Source of the DNA: Saccharina japonica
Taxonomy: Eukaryota > Sar > Phaeophyceae > Laminariales > Laminariaceae
Direction: 5' to 3'
DNA: 64,000 bases
Assembly (NCBI GenBank): GCA_008828725.1
Contig: MEHQ01003258.1
Span: forward strand, 145,305-209,304
Below the pieces are notes generated by a model. That model did no database searches. It was not told the origin of the DNA and worked only from the letters and a program-made list of their open reading frames with translations. Below are positions 10,906-21,949 of the stretch, piece by piece. The position numbers and the translations under genes are program-made. Position 1 is the first letter of the stretch. Each line of letters opens with the position of its first letter.

Positions 10906-12025
10906 GCCGATTCATCATCCTAAAAAGGTACCAGTTCTGTGGTCACAAAACTACGACACAGAGATACTACGCTCAGTGCAGTAAGCAGAGCAGACAATGC
11001 AATGCCATATACGACAGGCAAGACCTACCCTGCTAGCAATCCAGGTGCATGCAAGAGAAAAAAAAGAGAAAAGAAAGAAAAAAGCGAAAAGGAAAATTAA
11101 TAGAAAGTAGACATACTGAAGCAAATCAACAATCAAGCAACCAAACAAAAGCATGACAAAATAAAAAGAAAAAAAAAATGTCGTGCTTCTCTCAGATGAG
11201 AGCACGATGGATCAAGCTCTTCAACCGCAGATTGCTTAGGCTATGTGAATCCCTCTTGTGCCACCATGGCCTTTCTCCGCCTCCTCTCATGTTTTCATAG
11301 TGAAGTTTCCACCATAAACGCCTTCGAAACATTGTCCAACATCGGGGCCTTCTAGGGTGATGTCCGCCGGTCATAGTCGTCAGCCGTGCGGGCAACAGCG
11401 GTCACGGCTTTGCCACCACCGGCTGCGGCATCGCTGAAACAGTACAGTGGTCGGGTCCAGTGTACACGCCTATGACGTAGCCAGGCATGTTTTACTAGCT
11501 GGGGCTACGAGGGCCATGAATTAATATACTGGAAATTGTTTTGATGGCTGTTTTGGACACGTACTCGCTCCGTTGTTGTTGAATACGGCCGTAACGCGTA
11601 GGATCAACTGTTGTTTTCACTCGAAGATCTACGAACGCACTGTAGACGAGGGACAAAACCTGCACCAGGTAGTTACCATGATTGACGCTAAAACGTCGCT
11701 CATGTTGATCAGAGGCATATCTGCAAATTAGGACGGCATGAACGACGACCGGCCTGGCAACCAGCTTAAAAAAGCAACAGGAAGCCCACGTCAATCTACT
11801 ACCGAACTTAATCCTACGTAATTGTTGGGGCCGATGCTGGTGACCGTTATAGAGCCACCTGGGCCATCTAGAGTAGCAAAAACGAGCGCCCGCGACGAGC
11901 GTCATTGTCCAAATATATTTTATGGATACGACCGCAACGATTTATTATGTTAAGATACTATGATTAAGCTGTAGCACCCCTAGTTCAAACCAAATACCTA
12001 TTTACACTCAACGGTGTATGGTGTC
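10906..12025. other. No gene established; possible coding relic at 11495-11905 minus
   Basis: An A-rich run at 11055-11180 is followed by GC-richer DNA. The minus frame 11495-11905 (136 codons) contains a hydrophobic segment (NYLVQVLSLVYSAFVDL) of the kind found in C-terminal membrane regions of algal beta-helix proteins. It lies 3' of the beta-helix exon at 13.6 kb on the same strand. The assignment is weak. Confidence 0.25.
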
Positions 12026-12892
12026 GAAAACATTGAAATAGCCAAGTTTAGCAGGATACGCGCAATATGTTGGCAACATAATCGTGGTGTGTGCCTGGCT
12101 GTAGTTCATTAACATGTATCGGTTTAGATCAAACCCCAGCCCTAGTCATTGCGGATCTATGTATTGTATATACAGTAGTACTACATACACAATACTATGC
12201 TGCACGATCACCCAAGCGGCTAGCATGTTGTACACTGTACTGTAGTTTGCAGTGCCCGTCTGCGATTAAATTGGGTTAGAACCGTACGACCGAGGAGGTT
12301 TTCAACGTTTGTCGCTACGGAGAAGTTCGACGGCAGCAAGTTTAAAGGTCGAAGCCGCCGACCTAACACCAGCGAAATAACAGGGAACGCTGTGCAGAAT
12401 CCACCCTGGATGGGTCCTTCATCGAGATTCGTAGAACCAGTGCATTTGCAATTTCTTAGATCATCAGGTGCGTTGGACTCCTGGGTTGTTTTACACAAAA
12501 CCGACCACTCTCACACACGTTACACCATACGGTCGTGTCGTCAGAGCAGTAGCTTCGACGTCAACTGACAATATAGAGCCAACAATCAAATATACAAACA
12601 CAATGGATGATTTCCGTGTTGATGTGTGGCTGATAGTCCTCCTTTCCGCATTACCCGTTTCACTTACCAGCTGCCAGATCCAATTGTACGGCTTTACTCG
12701 GTTTAGGTTTGCGACTGCCCTTCCGAAATTCGGGAGGGTTTCAACAGTACAGTTGTAGTTAGGTGACGGCGCCCATTGCACGAGGCCTACATCGTTCAAT
12801 GGGAGACATACTTCGAAATATATATATACGCCTCGTATATGTGTGTGAGAGTCATCTTCACATCATCCCGTTATTTCTACCCAACCATATGA

Positions 12893-13132
12893 TCAGCACA
12901 CCCAGTGTCTATCCTGATCATGGACGCTATTGTAGATATATGTATGTGTATATATACTACCCGATTTGGTGGTCGCAAACCGCCAAACGTAAAAGCAATA
13001 AATGTAAGCCAATCTGCTGAGTACCTCAATATAATTTCCGAGCGAAGACAGGAGTGGGTTAGCCCTTATGGGTCTTCGGAGAGAAAACGGCAACACGCAA
13101 GTCTCTACTGCGCCGTAGATGATACTAATCAC
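12893..13132 (-). pseudogene. RFATTK exon of the duplicated beta-helix gene, copy 1
   Basis: The minus strand codes a hydrophobic stretch ending YVWRFATTKSG. The paralogue at 32780-33040 reads YVIRFATTKLAN. Within the shared core several nucleotide differences are silent (TTT/TTC, ACC/ACG), a sign of past protein-level selection. In both places the segment lies about 0.6-0.7 kb on the 3' side of a beta-helix rung exon. It is probably a membrane or C-terminal part of the same gene. No intact start or stop context was found. Confidence 0.42.
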
Positions 13133-13643
13133 ACCTCGGGCTGCTGGCGGAAGAAGTATGCCTGGGGTGCACCGTAATGAGGTTCAAGACACGCGCGTAG
13201 CATTGTGTTTCTGATACTACCTCAAACTTCTACTAGACGGTTCATGCGACTGCACTTGTCACAAGTCCAGTCGCTGTGCGCGCGCCCCAATGCTTGAAGT
13301 ATAGTTAACGCGAACGATGGAATTGATCGCGCGCCTGAGTATTGTTAATGCAGACGCAATTAATGGTTTGCGCACCTCGAGCTAAAGCACGTATCTGTGG
13401 GAGAATACGTAAGAGGGCAACTAGATACCAAGCGTGACTGATCCCGTACAAAGTTCCCCAGTTTGTACATGGACCATTATTTACCTGTAAATGTCCATGA
13501 ACCATCAACAACGTGTACAATGCGTGAACACCTACCTGCTGCATGTATCATGTTTAAATCAATTCAGATAAAAGTGGTAGTATCCGCTCGTATATAGTGC
13601 AATCGCATGAACATAAACGGTCACAGAGTAGTGACGTACTCGC

Positions 13644-13724
13644 CTCCATGTACGTCAGCCGAGTTGTTGATGAAATCGGTGGTGCCATCCATGCGCAAGA
13701 CCGAGTTGCCGACAAACAAACCAC
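13644..13724 (-). CDS. Beta-helix rung exon (Pmp-like), copy 1
   Basis: An 81-nt minus-strand exon encoding one parallel beta-helix rung: GGLFV at the start, then MDGTTDFINNSAD and a closing Gly-Gly. GG-x-[hydrophobic] plus F-x-N-N-S-A is the hallmark of chlamydial-type polymorphic membrane protein repeats, which also occur in brown algal secreted proteins. It begins and ends in phase 1. The acceptor is TTCTTTTCTTGAAG; the donor is GCGAGT instead of GTGAGT, so it is either a GC-AG intron or a decayed site. The next recognisable paralogous exon is about 9.8 kb away, so it may be a relic. Confidence 0.6.
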
Positions 13725-13977
13725 CTTCAAGAAAAGAAGCGGGGAGAGCAGCGACATAAAGCGGAGAGATTGCAGGAGCTAACGGGTCACGGTGGCGGAA
13801 GCTCGTTGTCATGCTAGCGTACCATGCTTGGGTGATGAAAAACTCTGGAGGAAACTGTTTGGGTGGTACGCTGCGCCAAACAGGCACGCACGCTGGACAC
13901 ATAACGTGCGTCACTGTAGACTCCAGTCCTTGTGATACAAATAAGTACACTGCGGCGTTTTATATACAGTACAAATG

Positions 13978-14041
13978 CTAGCAAACGCCCCCCGGGGCGT
14001 TGCGATTGTCTAGCAAACGCCCCCCGGGGCGTTGCGATTGT
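13978..14041 (+). repeat. Two exact 32-bp tandem units with hairpin core
   Basis: Units 13978-14009 and 14010-14041 are identical. Each contains AACGCCCCCCGGGGCGTT, an inverted repeat that can fold into a GC-rich hairpin. Confidence 0.95.
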
Positions 14042-15190
14042 ACAACGGTGAAACGACGACCGGGGGCATTCGCTACGTGACCGGGGCACCTTTCGCTGTT
14101 TTGTTAAAATAAGGGCCGTGTACTCCGGGTAATGCTTGGTTTATCCGACAAGCATGTTTACTCCGGGCCGGGCTTTTACTATCCAACAGCTTTTTTACAT
14201 GTCGCCTGACATCAATGTGTGCGTGAGTGGGAGGCGTGTCGTACATAGTACGTATGCTTTGGTCATGATACGGTACCTCACGCGTAGGTACGGTGTGATA
14301 ACTCCACAGTGACAACTCAGTGGTTGTACTGGTACGATTGGCTGTGATCTCAAGACAGTATGGATGGTGTGACGGCGGGTGTACCGGTAGAGGTCCCACT
14401 GTCCTTTCGATTTATTAGTATATTACTGCTGTCGAGTGTGTGTGTTCTTCACATTAATACCGTTCTTGATATACACCCGTCGACGTACGTATGTCGTATC
14501 TCGGACGGATTCACACACATGCATGCGTGATTTATACAGTGACTTTCGATTCGTGCCAACTGCTGTATTAAGCCACGTATGTTTCCCCTTTTCTCTGCTT
14601 CTGGCACTTACTTGTGTTTTTCATGTGTCCTACTCGTAGTACTTGTTGTTTTGGTCTGTGTCCCACGCGAGTGCGCATGGTACACTCGGCGTGGCGTGCC
14701 GTCCTTCTACCGGAGACGCGCGGTCACGTTTCTGAGGTTAGTCGGTTGGGTCATATGCCTTTAATGGGTGCGGAGAAACAACAATGACGAGTGTTTCCAC
14801 GCCGTTATGCTGAAAGTACAATACACATACTGCTGCTGTGGTGCAGTATATAGTAGGAGCTAATCCGGTATATATGTACGTATACCTGGTACAGAGTATT
14901 AGCATACGGTGAAGGGGGTTCAAGTAACACAAGCGTTGGTGCGGTCCGGAACAACTTTCCATAGCAAACGCTAGCACACAAGCGTGCCCCGACTACTGTA
15001 CCTCTGGTAAGAACTACTCTAGGGCACCATAAGAAAACGAGAAGAGCTGAGCTTTACGAAACAATATAAGAACTTCGTATATGTGGATTAGTATGGAATC
15101 CAGAAGAACTAGCGGTACGGCCACGGCTCCGCTCGTGGCGCTACCCCTGCTTTGCCCATAAGTACAAGGTGTGTGGCAGTACTTGCCGTG
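14042..15190. other. No gene seen
   Basis: Contains an old copy of the TTCACATTA repeat (14437-14500) and scattered TACGTA palindromes. Frames on both strands are short and unremarkable. Confidence 0.4.
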
Positions 15191-16830
15191 TGCCGTCATG
15201 AACCGCTCTGACCGGCAATGTAAGGACCACCGTGCGGGGTGGTATCGACCCGCGTGGTGTCCGTTGTAGTCCCTGGGTTATTGGAGCTGTATATGTACGG
15301 AAGGACTCATGATCTGGATATGGGGCCTTACCATCCCCGGGGCGGGTGTGACATCGAGGCCACGAGCCCCGGCCAAACTTGAAATCAGCCAGTGGGGTCT
15401 GGGTTCCCACACGTTACGGGGCAGTATCGACTGGGGGGGTGTCCGTTTCGTTCCTGGGTTGTGGGGGTTGAATTCGTATTTTGTGGTGCAGGTATGCGAC
15501 CTTCTCGTCCCCGGGTGCGCCGGAACCTCGACGTTGAACCGAGGGTGATCTCTCGCAGCGCTCTGATTTCATGAGCCCCAGCCAATCATAAATCAGGCCG
15601 TGGGGTTGGGGTTCCGACACCGTGCGGGGAAGATGAATAACATGATGTTTGATCCAGGGATGGGGCCTTAGGGTCGTTCTTATCGAGCAACTTTTTTCCA
15701 AAATTTCCAAATAAAATTTTCGCGCAATTTTTAGGACTTCCATATTTTCCAAAAATACTTCCAAATTTTGGAATGCGAAGCCTTCCAAATATTTTGCCCT
15801 CTGTAAAAATTCCAAATTTCCAAATAAATCCTGTTTTTTCTTGATTTTCTTATTTTTTTTGGAAAATTTATTTGGAAATTTTGGAAAAAAGTTGCTCGAT
15901 AAGAACGACCCTTATCCTCCCCAGGTCCGGCCGAACATCACTGTTGCCTCGAGGGGAAACTCTCGCCGAAAGCTCCATGAGCTTCAGCCAATCATGAATC
16001 AGCAATTGTTGCCGGGGTTTCAACGCCGTGCGGGGCCGTATCGACCCGGGGGGTGCCCGGTTTGGTCCCTACGAGGTTGTTGGAGTTTTCATGTTTGGGA
16101 GGATTTCTGTTCCGTGTATGGGATATTTTCTTCCCCGATTTCGCGGACACTTTGACCATGAGCCTCGCTAAACCTGAAATCCGATAAACGAGGTTGGGTT
16201 TCCCACACCTTGCGGGGTGATATCGACCCATGAAATATTCGTTTTCGTCCCCGGGTTGTTGAATGTCTAGGTATATGGCAGGGGTTTTGATCTGGGGATG
16301 GGGCTTTATCCTTCCTCGATGCTGCAGGACCTCGAAGTTGTCCTCGGCAGCAACTCCCGGGGGCGATAGTGTCCCATCCCCTGATTAAATCCCACCCTAC
16401 CCATGGGGATGATACTTTAAATCGCACTTATTGTAGCGATGCCGCGAGGTGGGAATGAAGCGCTCTGGATCGCGAGACTCGCGGTACCATGACGACAGTA
16501 CTCGCAGTGTGTTGTGGTGTACCAATCTGAACGAAAATATAAGGACCATTGCCGTTTACGTACGCGGATTGTTGGAGTTATACACGTATGGAAGGCTATT
16601 TTGTCCGGAGATGGGACCATATCGTCCCCGGATGCCGCTGGATTTTCATGAGCCTGAGGCCTCAGACAAACAGTGATCAGTCGATGGAAACGAGGTTTCA
16701 ACCACGTGCAGGGTGGTTACCACCAGGGAATGCCTACTTTTGTCGCCGGTGTGTCACAGTAACGTGTAGAGATATGGAGAGTTTTCTGGTCCGGAGATGA
16801 GGCCCTATCTCCCCCTGATGTGGTGGAACC
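15191..16830 (+). repeat. Degenerate tandem array, about 182-bp period
   Basis: Landmarks recur in order: GTGCGGGGTGGTATCGACCC, then GGTGTCCG, CCTGGGTTGTTGGAG, GATGGGGCC, CCCGGG, and GAGCC-CAGCCAAACTTGAAATC. The ATCGACCC anchor lies near 15233, 15415, 16029 and 16211, with diverged relatives near 15621 and 16704. Spacings are about 182 and 206 bp, about 167 bp after removing the nested MITE, then 182 bp. Unit divergence is high, so the array is old. Short frames across it repeat the same residues and are not genes. Confidence 0.75.
15671..15911. mobile_element. Tourist-like MITE, 241 bp, TTA target duplication
   Basis: Near-perfect terminal inverted repeats of about 40 bp start GGGTCGTTCTTATCGAGC and continue into AACTTTTTTCCAAAATTTCC at both ends. 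TTA flanks both sides (15668-15670 and 15912-15914). The size, AT-rich interior, G-rich ends and TWA duplication indicate a non-autonomous PIF/Harbinger (Tourist) element. It sits inside a unit of the 182-bp array. The almost perfect arms suggest a recent insertion compared with its surroundings. Confidence 0.88.
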
Positions 16831-17394
16831 TCCTTGGTCCTATTCAGCATCAATTTTCTTGAAAGAGTCAGCGGACTCTAATATTGGTGTATGTCCTTGA
16901 CGTATGTACGCACGACCGACCTGGACTGCAGCGACGTCAGAAAAACTCAATGTGAAGTCACATCATACATCAGACCCATCAAACGCAAAATTGGCACAGC
17001 AGCAGTACGGCTGGCGTACGCTGGTGCAGTCATGCGGAACACGCAGGAGTAGAGCCGAAGCCGAGGCCGTGTGCACCCCGTAATGTCGCGGGTGGAAACG
17101 CCTTGCTGGGATACCTGCTGCGTGTCGCGGGTCTCTCGTTTGCTTCCTGTTGTTTACTCACTTCTATAGAAACCTCGCGAAATTTCCAGTAAAGCTACTA
17201 CACGTAAATAGGTTGCAGGAAAAGAGAAAGTAACTGGTATCGTTCTGCTGCAACTACTGTCATCATTTGCAATTGCTTCGCCGGGAGCCCGGAAAGGTTA
17301 TTTCAGCAAGATGCCAACATCCCACCACAACAATCAGGTGTGTGAGTGGTGTGTTTACGCATTTTTGTATAATATTAACGAAGCGTTTCACAAA
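16831..17394. other. No gene seen
   Basis: Unique-looking DNA after the tandem array. No coding or repeat structure noticed. Confidence 0.4.
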
Positions 17395-17700
17395 TTCTCC
17401 CCGTACCTCAGTAACGAATGTTTGGGGTGTCGTCTACTCTCACGTTTTCGGGGCTGTATACCGCGGATACTGCATGCACGCGCAGACTTTTGAGGTTCAG
17501 GTCGGCGAATCTTCCGCACTCGCAGTGTTTCGGGGTTTGATACTGTGAATACTCCCAGTACCACATGTATATCAGGGTTTGATACGGCTGTGAGTACTGC
17601 AAGTACTCGTAGAACTTCGTCCGTTGGTACTGCGATGCGAGTACTCGCATCACATACCAATACTCCGAGCATACGGAGTATATTATTACGGGGGACCATA
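17395..17700 (+). repeat. Diverged ACTCGGAGTA-type element
   Basis: Spaced TACTGC, GAGTACT and ACTCGCAG words and TTTCGGGGT phrases match the internal organisation of the element at 6740-7450, but with many substitutions. Confidence 0.55.
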
Positions 17701-18244
17701 GTAAATAGGACCTTTGTTGAACAAACAAACACTTATCTATATTTATAACAATGTTTGGTCTCATTTGGACCTCCGTAACAGGACGATGATGTATATTTCG
17801 ACCATTTGGGGCGCGTTAAAATAATTCCAACTCCAATTTTTGCCGAAAACATTGGTAAATGGCCCCACGAGTAAGATCTGAAGAAACCATCTTTCTGGGG
17901 GGGGCACCTGGAGTACGACAGTTAGGTGACCGCGTCTCCTTGCTTTTATAGTCGGTACGAGCAATAAAAGTGTCCATTGACCGTTGTGCGCAGAGATCAA
18001 TTTTGTTTTTTTCGACCAAGCACAACGAAGCAAATTGACAGCAGCCGTCATCATTTTTTTTTCATAGAGACCAAAACTCGAAACTAGGAAAAATCGTATG
18101 TATGGACCGCAGCATCGAAATAGTATATATGTGGGCCGCGGCATCGCAGCAGCAGCGAAAGGAAGTGGAGATGGAAGGTGGTGATGCCCCGCGCGGGCAC
18201 ATTAACTGCTGGTACCGGCAATGAAAGGACCCTGACGCGCACGG

Positions 18245-18875
18245 CTATAGCTGCTGTTGCTGTGGAGATGGCCTCGATCCTTTTCCGTTGGCGTCTGTTC
18301 TGGGTTCGTCAAAAACAGGACGGGTCGAGGCATGGCGAAAAACCATCCGCAACAGCAGCAGCAGCAGCAGCGGCAGCAGCAGCAGCAGCAGCAGCAGCAG
18401 CTGCTGCTGACAGCAGCAACAGCTGCTGTAACCGTGCGCGTGGGGGTATTTCATTGACGGTACCAAGAATATAGGTGTCCGCCGCGGCATCGTCCCTTTC
18501 CATCTCCACCTTCTCTTGCTGCTGCTGCGGTGCTGCGGCCGATATATCCGATGCTGAGGCCCAAGCTCGACAATCGGCGAAATGTGCTGCTCGGTTTCTG
18601 CTGAAAACTTCCGCTTCTCTGCGAGGGTCTCGGCCGATTGTCGAGCTTCGGCCTCCGCAGCACATTGGGCAACAGCGTCGTCGCGCCCGCGGGCAGCACT
18701 GGCATGACGTCGCTCCAACGCATGATAGTCGCGGCGCTCCAGCTCGGCGCGCTTGTCCCGACCAGCTTCTCCCATCGTTTTCCCCGTGCGAGCAAAAAAA
18801 GCTTCGTTGCATGTTTTTAGAGCCTCCTGTCGTTCCCTTTTTTTTTTCTGCTCGAGTTTCCCATACTACGATGTA
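18245..18875 (-). pseudogene. Charged coiled-coil-like frame in the inverted-repeat element
   Basis: The minus strand stays open for about 200 codons. The first 90 or so are Glu/Arg/Ala-rich with heptad-like spacing (AEKKRERQEALKTC, DKRAELERRDYHALERRH, AEAEARQSAETLAEKRK). The later part runs into the CAG microsatellite and becomes Leu/Cys repeats, which are probably not translated. In copy 1 the same region has an indel upstream of the conserved start, and the solo LTR interrupts it. This is likely an exon of the element's protein, function unknown. Confidence 0.4.
18351..18425 (+). repeat. CAG microsatellite with inverted CTG
   Basis: About 14 CAG units with one CGG interruption, then CTGCTGCTG and further CAGCAG. 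It can fold into CAG/CTG hairpins. Confidence 0.95.
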
Positions 18876-19359
18876 GTATAATACTATATCAGAACACGTT
18901 TTTTTTAGGAATTCGCACTCTTTACTGGAGTGTGCGATGGAGCTGATTCCTTCTGCTCCGTCTTCACGATAACCCAAGCTTGTGTTATAGTGCCTCGTTT
19001 TTATATTACGGTTGAAGAGGTCGACAGTAAAGCCTGAAAAACGCTTAAAATCGCATATTTCGCTGTTTTTTTCGTCCGTATAACACGGAAAAACATTCCG
19101 GTGGCGCTGAAACATTGGAATACACCATTTCACGTAGCGTCGCACACTTTGGATGCCCAATTGGTGACGTATCAAGAGTTATAGTCGATGCCATGCAGAT
19201 TTCCTGGCGTACTATATTCAAGTTATTTCGGGGCGAAATTACTTTTTGGTTTTGCTGATATTTGTTCAGTCTGTTGGATGTTATGTTTGGTGAAAATATC
19301 ATCCATTATATCGTGCCACTGTTTTTTGGTCGGTAGACGGCAAAGGCGGTGCCCTAACA

Positions 19360-19625
19360 GTAGGTGTGCTGGCAGTGTGTCGGGAGTATATATCTTGCGA
19401 GTATACTCGCAGGATTTCACGGTTCAATACCTTGGGTAGTATGAATACTGCAAGGAATTCATAATTGTATGCCGAGAGTACCGCCCATACTCGTGGTTCC
19501 GTACCACTCAGACTCCCCGTCCTCGCAAACACACATAACGGGGTTTCCATGTAGATATGTAGGCGTTGTTTTCATTGTTGGGTCTTCAGTACTGCTCATA
19601 CCGCCATTCCTCGCATACGTAAGGT
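19360..19625 (+). repeat. Diverged ACTCGGAGTA-type fragment
   Basis: GAGTATACTCGCAGGATTTC and later TACTGCTCATACCGCC match internal words of the dispersed element. No terminal CACAGATGCTCC is visible. Confidence 0.45.
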
Positions 19626-20425
19626 CATACATCGGTTGCTCCGACATCCAAGGCGCCCCCGGCCAGTACATTACCGCTGCCACGACGTGAAGATGGAAAG
19701 TTGACGAGGAGTTGAGTGTATGACAGGTTCCCTAGGGAGGGAGCTGGAGCTACAAAACAATGCTGAGAGCATGGGGAAGCTTCTTCACCGCCCATCCCCG
19801 GTCCCATTCCCTGGCGAATACTCAGCTGCCTCCGTACAACAATGTTATTTTACTCAATACCGAACTTTTAAAACATGCTTCCCACCCTTCCCACGGTTCA
19901 ACATGACGGAGATAGGCGAACTGTTCGTTTCGGGAAAATGGGGGGTGCATATATAATTTGATGCTGGTGGGTTTTCTCTTAAATCCGTTCAACGTTCCGG
20001 GTGGGGGACATGTTTTCTTCGTTTCAAAGGTACTTGCTTGCAGACCAGTCAGTGCATCCTGGGTGTTGATCTAAATCTACCTGAAAGAACCACGCGTGTT
20101 CAGACAAGTTAGGTCTCTGTTTGGATAACGATACCGCATATCCTTCTAGTGTGAGGCTTGTCGTACATCACATTATGTTTACCCGCAGTCGTAAAAGGGA
20201 GAAATAATGTAGCGTTCACCTTTTGGAAAAAGTTGTTGTTGGCGGTCATGTGCTTGCAAGTGACGACATGCCGGAACACATGTTATGGCTATTTAGTGTA
20301 TATTCATCAACTGAGTGGTCCGCGGCATACTCCTTGCCTGTCCCATGTATGTTTTCAAATAAATTACGGTGGGTATCAGAAAGGTGGACGGACACTACGT
20401 ACACGGCCCTAGGTGTGTTTGCTAG
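19626..20425. other. No gene seen
   Basis: Unique-looking sequence with short frames on both strands. None carries recognisable motifs. Confidence 0.35.
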
Positions 20426-21142
20426 AGGGAGCTGTACTGTCTCAGTAACCTGGCTTCGCCATCAAAGGAGGAGGGAGCGTGTGGCGACGAGCTGGAGTCT
20501 GGACTGGTCAATCCCTTCAGCGCGAGAAATTTTATTTTCCAGACCAAGCACCCTGAGTGCAACGAGGGAGAAAGCGAGGAGCCGACTGGGAAGGACAACA
20601 ACGAGAGCGAGTACGGACGGAGCAGGTCGAGTGTGGTCGTGCTAGGACTGGCCAAGTGGCACCGGAGCGGCGCGCCGGATCACAGCAGCACGCCGCAGCA
20701 GCAGCACAGCAGCGCGGAGCAGCCATCCGGAGCACGGACGACATCGACCCGTGACGAACGGACAATCATTTTTGTTTTTTTCGTTTTTTCCCCTGAATTT
20801 CGTTGTTGGGTCTGTGTGGATGACGTCACTGGTTTTGTAGAGAGACGCGGCAGAGATGGCGCGGACACCCCGGGTGCCTCCATTGTGTGCCTGATCGTGG
20901 AAGACCCCTTCAATGTGGAACGATTCCTAATCAGTGTCGATGTTTATAATGCTGTGCCTAACACAGACGTTCAGGATAGATTCGGGCAATTGTCAATTGA
21001 CGTGATGGCTTTGGTTGGCTGTTCTTTTTCACTGTGTGCCCGCGGACTGTCATTCCGGCAGCACTTCAGACAGCAGCTGCGTGCTCCATCTTGTTCCCAC
21101 GCCTACCGTGTGTTTTTGTACAGACAGCACTTCAGACAGTAG
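20426..21142 (+). CDS. 238-codon open frame, possible exon, unknown
   Basis: A plus frame is open from after TAG 20423-20425 to a stop at 21140-21142, among the longest non-repetitive frames in the window. Residues 1-70 are acidic and hydrophilic (SKEEGACGDELESGLVNP; HPECNEGESEEPTGKDNNES), which is typical of real protein. A Gln/Ser-rich part follows, then a hydrophobic and basic region with FVERRGRDGADTPGAS. The first in-frame ATG comes only near the C-terminal quarter, so this would be an internal exon. GTCTCAG near its start could be an acceptor. The end contains two copies of RQHFRQ from a short DNA repeat. No family recognised. Confidence 0.38.
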   Translation, partial: RELYCLSNLASPSKEEGACGDELESGLVNPFSARNFIFQTKHPECNEGESEEPTGKDNNESEYGRSRSSVVVLGLAKWHRSGAPDHSSTPQQQHSSAEQPSGARTTSTRDERTIIFVFFVFSPEFRCWVCVDDVTGFVERRGRDGADTPGASIVCLIVEDPFNVERFLISVDVYNAVPNTDVQDRFGQLSIDVMALVGCSFSLCARGLSFRQHFRQQLRAPSCSHAYRVFLYRQHFRQ

Positions 21143-21949
21143 TTACGCTGTAGTCGGCAAATTCATTGGTAAAGAGTGGGAGGGGGGGGGGGGGGACGAT
21201 GCTGCTGTAGTCGAATGGAGATTGCGGGCGTGTAGTTAAGTTTTGGACACGCATAACATGCTGTAGGGATTTAGGTGTACCTCTTCGGACTGACTGGTGT
21301 ATCCTTTCCCTGCTAAGTGTGCGTGTTCTTCAGGATTCTCTCATGGCTCTAGCACTTTTGCGACCACGGGCTGTGATCTTGCTAGATCAGACTATAGGGA
21401 TTAGCAACTGAAACGAGTTTAATGTGAAGACAACAACAACAAACAACAACCCCCACTTCAAAGTGGACTGATTAGGGTTTGACGTTTCCGTTTGAACTTT
21501 CGCTCTCTCCTTCTCCAAGGTACGTCGGTTCATTGACTCCTTTATGAATCTGGACAATGAATTGTGTCAGATCTATGTGATAAACACATTATAAGCTTCC
21601 CCAAGCAGGTCGCGCTGCTGTAGTATGAGAGACACACCATGTGGCACCCGGCGAGCATGGCCATTACTGAAAAGTATTATCCGTAACTCCCACGACATGC
21701 TATAGGTGTGATATGCTTCATGCTGCCGTCCAGTCCTGCTGCTGCTGGTGGTTATCCGATACTGCATACGTGTGTAGACTCTATCTATACCTACACTAAG
21801 TGCTCTGCCACCTCATGCAATTCCTACTTCGCTCGAACGACCTGCGGTATCCTGATCCTGGCCGATCCGCCAATACGGCGGAGAGGCTCATTCTAGTCCC
21901 GAGTACAAATACATGCAGCCTCTACCTGTAGAAATATACCACACGGGGA
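21143..21949. other. No gene; G-run and a shared CAACAA segment
   Basis: A run of about 13 G lies near 21181-21194. The AACGAGTTTAATGTGAAGAC segment plus a CAACAA run at 21413-21450 is matched at 61738-61776. No coding signal. Confidence 0.45.

Larger units (their letters stand above)
12026..13950. repeat. Old segmental duplication, left copy
   Basis: Blocks match DNA about 19.5-19.9 kb away in the same order. GCGCAATATGTTGGCAACATA at 12060 pairs with a similar sequence near 31590; CGGTTTAGATCAAACCCCAG at 12120 with 31650; the RFATTK-coding block at 12960 with 32865; the beta-helix exon at 13644 with 33564; and the AACTGTTTGG...ACACATAACG block at 13855 with 33750. Divergence is high, but some codons differ only at third positions. 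Confidence 0.65.
17922..19358 (-). mobile_element. Inverted-repeat element, copy 2 (uninterrupted)
   Basis: Starts GTTAGGTGACCGCGTCTCC; the right end, reverse-complemented, starts GTTAGGGCACCGCC. It is 1437 bp and collinear with 8799-10828 minus the solo LTR. The minus strand carries a long charged frame in the middle and the 84-codon-type frame near the right end, broken here by a 7-nt length difference. No target duplication was recognised. Confidence 0.75.

Noticed and set aside
15191..16830. Coding tandem repeats (repeat protein)
   Set aside because: The ~182-bp period is not a multiple of three, frames shift between units and stops are frequent.
18309..19175. 288-codon minus-strand frame with poly-Ala end
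   Set aside because: It runs through introns or non-coding DNA and a CAG tract in the wrong frame. The charged coiled-coil frame in the same DNA is the better reading.
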